This document shows, one piece after another, positions 56,260-64,000 of a DNA stretch of 64,000 nt (the stretch's first letter is position 1; every line of letters begins with the position of its first letter). Source of the stretch: Rhizomucor pusillus (Eukaryota; Mucoromycota; Mucoromycetes; Mucorales; Lichtheimiaceae); NCBI GenBank assembly GCA_900175165.2, contig FWWN02000285.1, positions 3,953-67,952 on the forward strand, read 5' to 3'. The position numbers and the translations under genes were made by a program. Under the pieces are notes generated by a model. That model ran no database searches, was not told the DNA's origin, and saw nothing but the letters and a program-made list of their open reading frames with translations.

Positions 56260-59200
56260 CTACTTGAATCCAACAACATCCATGACAGATGGGTCAGGGA
56301 CGTCCACAAAGGTGGCATCCGCGAGTGTGAGAGAAACGCCTTGCGGATGATTGACGTTTATCTCCCATACATTCAGCCGCTGGTCGGTCGATGTTGAAAA
56401 CGCAAATTTGTTGCTATTTGCTGCCAACTTGACGCCTATCAAAGAAATTTCCAGTTTATACATGGCAATAATCCCTGGAAACGTCAGATAACAAAATATA
56501 TACCTGTTACAGACGATGCGTGAGCGCTTAGCATGACGCATGGGTCACCGAGTGGTAGGAGAGAGCCATCCGGTTGCACCTTGAAACGAGCAGCAGCAAC
56601 AGCGTTGTCCTCGCCGCCCGTGACAAGCAAGATCTCATCTGTATAGATTTAGAATTGATTGCAAAAATATAAATGGATACACCAAGTGGATATCTTACCT
56701 CCCCGATACCAAGCATCAATGGCGTTTACGCCTGACTGGTGGAATTTGTGCGCATAGATGGGTTCCTTGAACTTTGTAGCCGTGGATGTAGGATCTGCCT
56801 CGAGACTACTGACATGCTCCAGGGAAGAATAAAGAGCTTGACTGAGATCCCATATAGCAACTCTGCAGCTAGGATATCAGACCAATGCATATATAAAAAC
56901 GAACGTCCTATACTTGCCTTCCATCCGTCGCAGATGTCAAGAACAGTATGCGGTCTGTCAAAGAAAAAGGAAGCATTAGCGATTCAATTTGGGTAACTGT
57001 TAACTATTTCTGACTTACCTGGTAACACCAAGTGCGATATCTGTAGCAGACATCGATTGTGCCACGTGCCATCTGCAAGCAGCGAGAATTTCCTTGTCGA
57101 TTCATTGAATAACCATATCTAATTTCCCGAAAATATCATTAAAGATACAATTTTTTTTTTGCTCAGTTCTCAATCCATACCCTCATTGATGAATCTGAAT
57201 ATGCAACACCGACGAAGTGGAGACCTGGATGTGATTCTACAGCGTGCGCTGTCACATCCATAATACGTGTCTCTGAAATCGTGCTAAGACCAACGAATTA
57301 TGAGGGTGCCGTGGTGTCGTTTCTCGCTTGATTGATTTCCGTACCTGACTGCAGGGCAAAGCGCCCATTCTAAGCAATTGATACCAACCGGCTCTCCATC
57401 AGTGATTTCAACCTTCCAGCACCAGAGCTCTTCGTTGCCGCCAGCGGTAAACAGCAAAGTATCGTTTCCTTTTAAGCACAGTTGTTTAGGTAAGAGATCA
57501 TTCCTGGCAGTACATTGAGCTGCTGCAAAGTTATACCTTGGCTCCACGCCAATGTCTTGATAACAGAACGGTGTTTACGGATACTTGCGAGTGTGACAAA
57601 CTTGTTTTTAGAATTAGGCATGTCTAGCAAGGTACTGTTAGTATCATGTGATGTGATCATCTCCTTTGATAGTTTACATTGATGTAATTTTAAAAGAGTA
57701 TCCTCTCCTCCGGTTGCAAATAGCAGGGCAGTTTGCTTGCTCGAAGATGATTTGTATCCTGATGCAGCAAGCTTGTCAGTATTCGTATAGCTTTACGATC
57801 CTTTTGCTCTCTGTAAACGTACTGAAATACTTCAATGCACGGACTTCACGTCCATGGTAATGCTGTTGAAGAATAGTGGTCTTGAATCCTTTCTTTTCAA
57901 CTTCACCATTCCGGAAGTATGCGTACAGCTTCGAAAGAAAAAAAATCAGAATCTGATATGCATAGGTGATGAGTTATGCACAGTCTTACCATTTCCTTGC
58001 GGAAAAATGCAAACGTCGCACGGTCCAATTTGGAGTCGGCTGTCTTGAACTGCCATCGCCGGTGAGCTCCACCGCATGCAACAGAGATCATCTACACCCA
58101 AAAGCGTATAAAAATAATGGAATCTTCGCTTTACATTAATGCATGTTCTTTACCTCGTAATTTTTGGGTTCATTGTACACAAAGAACCGCTTGCGATAGA
58201 AACCGAGGAACAGTAATTCGCCGTTGATCCACGAGACGCCTTCAATCCATCCCTTGGTAACACGATTACGATACACTTTTTCCAATGTCCAACCCTGGCT
58301 ACGCACAACTGTGTCGCCGCGGCTGGCTATACCAAGTTGTATTCCGTGCGCTGATTCATCATCCTCTTTCCGCTTGTCCTTCTCCTCCTTCTTTTTCTCA
58401 AAACTGAGCCTGTACTCGATGAAACAGCCATCTCTGCCTGTTGTCCAAAATATGATCACGTCCTTTTCATCTGTAGGCTTGATCGTAACGGAACTCACTG
58501 CTTGCTTGCCATGCGACCGCCTGAGTTGCATAATTGGTGCAACCGATTCTCGAGATATCTCGGATGCATGCATATCCTGCAAATGGTATACAAGCAGCGC
58601 TGACTCGCGCGAGCCACAGATCAAGATCTCGTGCTGCTGATCTATCGCTGTGGCAATGATTGTTGTGCGCTCAGTGGGACCTTCGAGTTTATACAGCGTC
58701 GTGAATTTTGGCTACATTTGGATCATATCAGATCAATGGCCGCTCAGTCTTTCTGTACTAGATAAAGGGTTAACGTTACCGTGCTTGGCTCAGAAATATC
58801 AAGTCTGTGGAACACGCTTTCTTCGTTGTAGACAGATGTTACAATATAGAACATGTTTCCATCTACGTATAAGAAATGGTTCAATATCACTGCTTTCACT
58901 GCCTCTTTTTTCATTTGCCAGTAACCTTTAGATGGATTGATGAATATTTGAAAAATCTTTTGGCTATGTACATGTAATTTAAATGGCTATGCTGGAATTT
59001 AGATACGAATGTTCTTTCGGATATCGACGGTTACTTACCTCAAACAAGCCCTTTGGACTGTATATCAACAATTTGCCATTCAACAAGCCGGCAAGGACAA
59101 CACTGCCGCAAGGTGAACTTTCCATGACAGAGTAATGTTGAAGCTCAGGGTCAAAATAGCACGTTTTCCAAGGACCCTGGTTCTCACTCTGGATAAGATG

Positions 59201-60906
59201 CCCGTCGTCTGTGCTAGCCACAACGTTGTTAAAATCCAACAAACAAAACGTGCGAATTAGATTTGTTGTTCGATCCGGTGGCGCGTTCAAACAAGATAAA
59301 TCGTCCTCGGATTCTTTTTTATCGGTGTTAACAACAACAACAACAACAGTTCCAAAGCCATAGTTCTAGACGCTGCACGTACCTATATTGTTGTTTCTAA
59401 TGGATACTAGCGACCACAGTCGTATACCCGAGTCCTGTCCGCCTGTAGCCACGATGTTGTGCTCAGGGCTGACAGCGCAGCTCCACACGTTTTTGCCAAA
59501 ATGGCCTTCCCAGCAGGCCAAGCATTCTCCTTCCCTGTCTCGGATTTCTTCAGGGCTACCCATCAGACTGTTCTTCCACACCCTGCAGGTGCTATCCTGT
59601 ATGTTGGGGAAGAAAAGGAGCTCCCGTTAGGTTGCTATCAAACGTGGAAAGAAGGTAGCATGAAACCTGCCTCGGAAATGCTGACAAGATAATCATCGAC
59701 AAACTGGCAATCCCAGATTCGGGCAGTGTGACCGTAAATGACAAGCGGTTCTTGCCTGGAATATACTAGTTAGTGTACGAATCAATCATTGAATGTTAGT
59801 ATCGATTACTTTTCATCTGTCAAGGACCATACACGGATTGTACGATCGTCTGACACGCTTGAAATCATCGTAGCCTCCGGATTAAATCGAACGCCAAATA
59901 TGACACCTTCGTGACCGACTAGTCGTCGATATACCACACCGTCTCCATCCTCGTTTCTATCTGATATCCGCCACAAATGTACTTCGTTGAATACTGTGCC
60001 TGAAGCAAGCATTAGATCAGAGCGGGTGTTGCCAAAAAACCGAGCTGAATATCTACAAGAATTCGATGTTAGATAACTATGCATTAATTGCTCAGAACAT
60101 TGTTGCTTACAGAATGCAACGGACTTGGCACTGGACGCGATCCACCAGGACTGGTTTATCATTGGTGATATTATATATTTCTACTTGATTGTGTGCGGAA
60201 ACAAGAGCGATCTGTATCCATTCGTGAGAAAACCTTGTCCCGTATCAAGACTTTTAACATCCCCGTACCTCGCCATCTTGCAACCACTGCATATCCATGA
60301 TCCAATCCGGAAATCCGAACATACGATCGACTTTGATGCTAATATGTTCTGTATAAGGTTCCATGGCTAGTTGATAGGCGTCGCAACAAGAAAACTTGCC
60401 TGAACGAAGGAGAAGTGCTAACGTGGAATATTCTGAGTGATTTTGAACCAAAAGCAGCGTATGTCCGGGAATTGCCCTCGCTGGGTCCTGCACTGGAAAT
60501 TAATGCTTGCTCTTCACCCTGTCTTGTCAAATCATAAAGGAACGAGATATCTTTACCGGGCACAATGCGATGTATTCTGTTTGCCGGAAGAAGTGTTTCG
60601 GTGGCGATCGTTTCTCCTGTTTGCACGTCGAACGCTTTCAAGACTGGGCCGTGGCCTGCCAACAGGATCGCATCGTCGTGGAAACGAAGACTCGTCACGA
60701 TCCCTGCAAACATGTTCCTCTCCAGTGGCCCCTAATCGATGAGCACAGGTGTCAGTATAATAGGGTTTCTGATCGTTGGCCGATCGCTTTCGTTTCTTGT
60801 ACACACCATTACTGCTGCTGCTGCTTCTGCTGCTTCAAAAGGATCAAAAGTTACATGCCCGACTCCAAATTTTCCTTGATCTACAGCACTCACGGGATGC
60901 GGACAT
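56260..60906 (-). CDS. WD40-repeat protein WDR6/Rtt10 family
   Basis: Large WD40 protein, partner of the Trm7-type 2'-O-methyltransferase for the wobble position of some tRNAs. The start is best placed at 60906. Exons read MSASP, AEAAAV, MGPLERNMFAGIVTSLRFHD, then the family's LLAGHGPVLKAFDVQTGE and NRIHRIVPG. Further exons hold clear WD repeats: VYRRLVGHEGVIFGVRFNPE, ATMISSVSDDRTIRVWSL, then FGKNVWSCAVSPEHNIVATG, GQDSGIRLWSL, a C-terminal set ending STSTDQRLNVWEIN, and the last residues PDPSVMDVVGFK. About 15 introns. Total length about 1,050 residues, normal for the family. Intron borders are approximate. Confidence 0.85.
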
Positions 60907-61003
60907 CCCCAGTTTCTATGTACTCTACATTGTCAAGGATGTAGTGTGATATTTTTTAATAGCATATACTACAAAGCGATATATCTACGGAGTTGGTACT
61001 TTA

Positions 61004-62594
61004 TTAACGATCTTCGTCCTTGATAGCACCTTCAAAGTTAAATTGTACGTCTACATAGTGCGAAAGCGGATTGTTAGCATTGCAAACGTTAGCACTGGAT
61101 GTAGCATTTCCCCGTCCTTTTACATACCCGGAGACGTTTGAACCCGGTTCAAGTCATCGGCTCTAGGAAACGTTGCACCGACGAGGTATGTGTCGCTAAA
61201 GTTTACTTTTTGCTCGAAATCAAACATGAACCAAGCCTTGTCAAATCGTGCATTTTCCAGGTTGCTTCCGGCGAAGGTCGAGCGAGGATCAATGTGATAA
61301 TATGAGAAATCCAGGCCGGACAGATCTTTGCCTTCCAAGTGGAATATCACGGCTGCGTGGTGGGCATGTACTATTTCGTCTGAAGGAGCGACCATTGTAG
61401 GGCGTGGGTACATTTCATGCAATTCATCTGCAGCCTCGTCGTGTTAGCAATCAAGCAAGCATAAATAATATGGTAAAAATAATAAAAAGGTTACTTGCGT
61501 TGCGTGATAACAGGCAGGCTCGTCCATCTTAGTTTCAGTAATCCTTTGATCTGGTAATACCGAGCCTCTTGTATCAGTTCATCCATACTGCATTCATTAG
61601 AGGATTAGTTAACAACGTCGGAATCTCTGAATCAAAGCAGTCTACATACATTTTGTGATCTTGGCGTACGCTTTCCGGTATCTATAGATGATTATCAGCG
61701 GTCAGTGTACCACATTATCCACTTCTGCAACACTTAAACTCACGGTAAGATCTCGCAAATAGTTGAGCACATAGCGGAAGTAAGTTCCATCGCGATCAAT
61801 AAAATATGAGCCGTCAGCTTCAGGAACAGCGGTTCCGTTAGGTCCAAACATGCGTGATAACAGGGAATCCGGATCCTTTGTCAGAGTGGTAATCGATGTC
61901 ACGAATATTTGTCCACCCACGTTGAGTTTGACCTTTTCTTTTTGAAGTTGCTTCACCTCTAATGTATACACCGGATAATATACGTGTTATTGTTCTCTCT
62001 CGATGTTCTTTAGGAGGAGAAAAAAGCTCACCAAGCACAAGTTCTCTGTCTCGTTCGTATCTCTGTTTGTCTCTTTCCAAGGTGGACCTTTGCTGAACAA
62101 GTTCACCCGATTGTCTGAGATAGGCTTCCTCCACTTTTGCATGAAATTCGCCGTATCTCGTCCCGTACCAAGCTTCCAGCTCATGCAATTCTTGCAATCG
62201 TTCAATAATACGCATATGTAAATCTGCAGTATTACTTTTAGCAAGTCTGCTGTCTTGATATAAAATTAGAAAAGAATGCTTGCCTTTTCTCTGCGAGGTA
62301 TAGGATTCATTGATCATTTGCAGCTCTGGCAAGTTATCTATTATCATTATCATGGTTGTTTTTTTCCGTTATTTGAACCAAGTCTGTCTCACGCTGTACA
62401 ACGACCATTGTACCTTCGTACACTGCAAAGTGGGAGCGATCCAGAGGCTCATCGGTGTCTAGCTGCTCAGCTGTTCGCAAAGGGGTCATTGGCTTTCGAG
62501 GTTGCGGGGTATCTGCCATGGCAGACTCGAACATGACAACGCTGCTCGAGGCAGTCGAGTCTTGCGATGGGCAAGTAAAAGTCTCTTCAAACAT
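61004..62594 (-). CDS. BTB (KCTD-type) protein with pentapeptide-like C-terminus
   Basis: Multi-exon gene starting MFEETFTCPSQDSTASSS at 62594. A low-complexity N-terminus is followed by a coiled coil (MRIIERLQELHELEAWYGTR, ELVQQRSTLERDKQRYERDR). The T1/BTB domain follows: KVKLNVGGQIFVTSITTLTK, LLSRMFGPNGTAVPEADGSY, FIDRDGTYFRYVLNYLRDLT, MDELIQEARYYQIKGLL. The C-terminal part has A/D-N-L-x-x repeats (GKDLSGLDFSYYHI, GSNLENARFDKAWF, NFSDTYLVGATF) like the pentapeptide stretch of KCTD9. The last exon adds VQFNFEGAIKDEDR. KCTD proteins serve as adaptors of Cul3 ubiquitin ligases; that role is inference. Stands 80 bp from the IleRS stop. Confidence 0.75.
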
Positions 62595-62673
62595 GGTAAT
62601 GGTGGTGGTGGACAAAATGAGCAAGAGGAAAGTAAAAGAACAAGAAAAAAAAAAGAGAGAGAGAGAGAAAACT

Positions 62674-64000
62674 TTAATGCAAAACGCTTGTGCACCGTGC
62701 ACACAGTGTATCGGGTTCTACAGAATGGTAGCACCAGCATCGTGGGCACTTGTGACCAGAGGAAGGCTGGGCTGCTATGATACATGACGTGCCTTCTTCC
62801 AGTTCGGCCTCTCGTCTATATCTCGACATGTTTGTACCATCATGACTGCTGTGCAGTGTTACCTTGGATGTCACAAAAAGCTCGCTAAGATCAGCTGGGT
62901 CCATGCCATGTACAAGCTGACCAATTTTGGTCGAGGGATCAATAGCAATATCAACATTGGCTTCATTTGAGGAACGGATCGCCCTGAAAAGTTAATGTCA
63001 GTAATATAACCAAAGGAAGTGAATCAGAAACATGTAAACAAAGAAAATTACTTTTCTTGGCGGGCAGCTTCCAGCACTTGGTTTACGTGACCCTTGAGTT
63101 GCTTCAGCAGCGTCCACTTGTTCTGTAGATCTTGTTGCCGCCATGCTTGTTCCATGGAAAACCATCCCAGTTTAAATACGGTGGATTCGGGTTTCGGTGT
63201 GATGTTGCGGTAGTTCTCATAGATTTCTTCAGCAGTGTGACATGCCACGGGAGCGAGTGCAGTGGTGTAAGTTTGGAGGATATGGTACAATACAGTCTGT
63301 GCGGATCTACGCGCCAGACTTGCTTGGCGCTCGTTGTACAGTCTGTCCTTGATAACATCAAAGTAAAATGCGGACAGATCGTTCGTCGTAAAGTTTTGAA
63401 TGTGGTGCATAGCTACCATTTAAAGGTTGGCAAATGACAGCCTAGACTAATATCCCGCAAAGATGTATGTACCTTTGTTGTAAGCGAAAGCGTCGAACGC
63501 TGCTGTCACACGATCAGCAAACTCTGTCAGTTCGTGAAGCATATAGCGGTCGATCTATACACAATATCTCAGCATCAGGTATCACATCTCATCGCTACAT
63601 CGGGATACTCTAATCAGTAATTCCTCCTTCTACCTCTTTTAGCTGCGAGTAAGGTACTTGTTCGCTGTGGTGAAAATCAAACAGGTTGCCCAGCAAGAAT
63701 CGAGCCGTTGTTCGGATTTTGCGTACATGTTCAGATATTTGCGCTGTACGACGAGATTTAGCAAATCTTATCGGTAATCGCTACAAACGGGCAAGGAACT
63801 TACCTGTGATGGAAGGTCCTATGCTGACATCGCGTGTGTATTCGCAGTTGGCGACCCACATTCGCAGAACGTCCGTACCATATGCTGGATACAGTTTCTT
63901 ATCCTAAACGCAATCGCTCTTGCATCAGCGGGAAAAAAGCATGAACCACGTCTAACAAAATTTTAAACTGACCTTGCCTCCTTCAGTGATAAGGCTGGGC
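62674..64000 (-). CDS. Mitochondrial isoleucyl-tRNA synthetase, C-terminal part
   Basis: The gene continues beyond the window at its 5' end. Visible are the end of the catalytic core (KKLYPAYGTDVLRMWVANCE, DVSIGPSI), the anticodon-binding domain (TARFLLGNLFDF, IDRYMLHELTEFADRVTAAF, LSAFYFDVIKDRLYNERQAS), and the C-terminal extension KTTxx-like VLEAARQEKAIRSSNEANVD. It ends with a zinc-binding tail, CPRCW...LCARC, that distinguishes bacterial and mitochondrial IleRS from the cytosolic enzyme. The conserved K-x-S-x-S loop and the active-site HIGH motif lie outside the window. Introns are short GT-AG. Charges mitochondrial tRNA-Ile with isoleucine. Confidence 0.9.

Noticed and set aside
55935..56318. 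127-codon minus frame at the end of WDR6
   Set aside because: The WDR6 frame ends with a fitting terminus at 56260; this frame is a shadow that runs into the 3' flank.
1..63999. CRISPR arrays, operons, prophage or other bacterial-type systems
   Set aside because: The DNA is eukaryotic with introns throughout; no spacer-repeat array was seen.

Overview
The window is nuclear DNA of a filamentous fungus. The genes are split by many short GT-AG introns of about 50-80 nt, with two GC-AG introns. The gene set is eukaryotic: dynactin, WDR6, RNase H2 subunit B, mitochondrial ribosomal and ATP-synthase proteins, and KTR/MNN1-type Golgi mannosyltransferases. Several transposon relics and one fucosyltransferase-like gene suggest an early-diverging lineage, most likely Mucoromycota (Mucorales-type). 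That assignment rests on recognition of families, not on a search.

Layout. 0-20 kb is dense and ordinary: dynactin p150 (-), RNase H2B (+), a small membrane protein (-) facing ATP synthase subunit g (+), an unknown protein (+), an NTF2-like protein (+), a GT15 mannosyltransferase (-), the PP4 catalytic subunit (-), a GT71 alpha-1,3-mannosyltransferase (-) and a rhodanese/dual-specificity phosphatase (-). 20.4-32 kb is accessory-like. It holds decayed Tnp2/CACTA and Tc1/mariner transposase pieces, an inverted 21-bp minisatellite, several decayed reading frames of unknown origin, the housekeeping gene KIN17, a previously unremarkable-looking 65-residue two-exon gene, and a lone first exon that resembles the start of a Rho-family GTPase.

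32-46 kb returns to ordinary genes: a DnaJ-X co-chaperone with an extra zinc ribbon, RRP7, a G-protein alpha subunit, an OXR1/TLDc protein, a coiled-coil membrane protein, a fucosyltransferase-like type II membrane protein and a 2H phosphoesterase. 46-64 kb holds a pallidin-like BLOC-1 candidate, a fungal-type transcription factor, a GSK3 kinase, an ankyrin-ClpB (SKD3-type) mitochondrial chaperone, bL36m, WDR6/Rtt10, a BTB-pentapeptide protein and the C-terminal part of a mitochondrial isoleucyl-tRNA synthetase that runs off the window.

Genes are not arranged in operons. Themes that recur are mitochondria (ATP20, CLPB/SKD3, bL36m, IleRS), Golgi glycosylation (GT15, GT71, fucosyltransferase-like) and signalling (PP4, DSP, G-alpha, GSK3). 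The most interesting items are the SKD3-type chaperone in a fungus, a GSK3 with Thr in place of the HRDxK lysine, the inverted 21-bp minisatellite, and the small two-exon gene inside the transposon-relic region.
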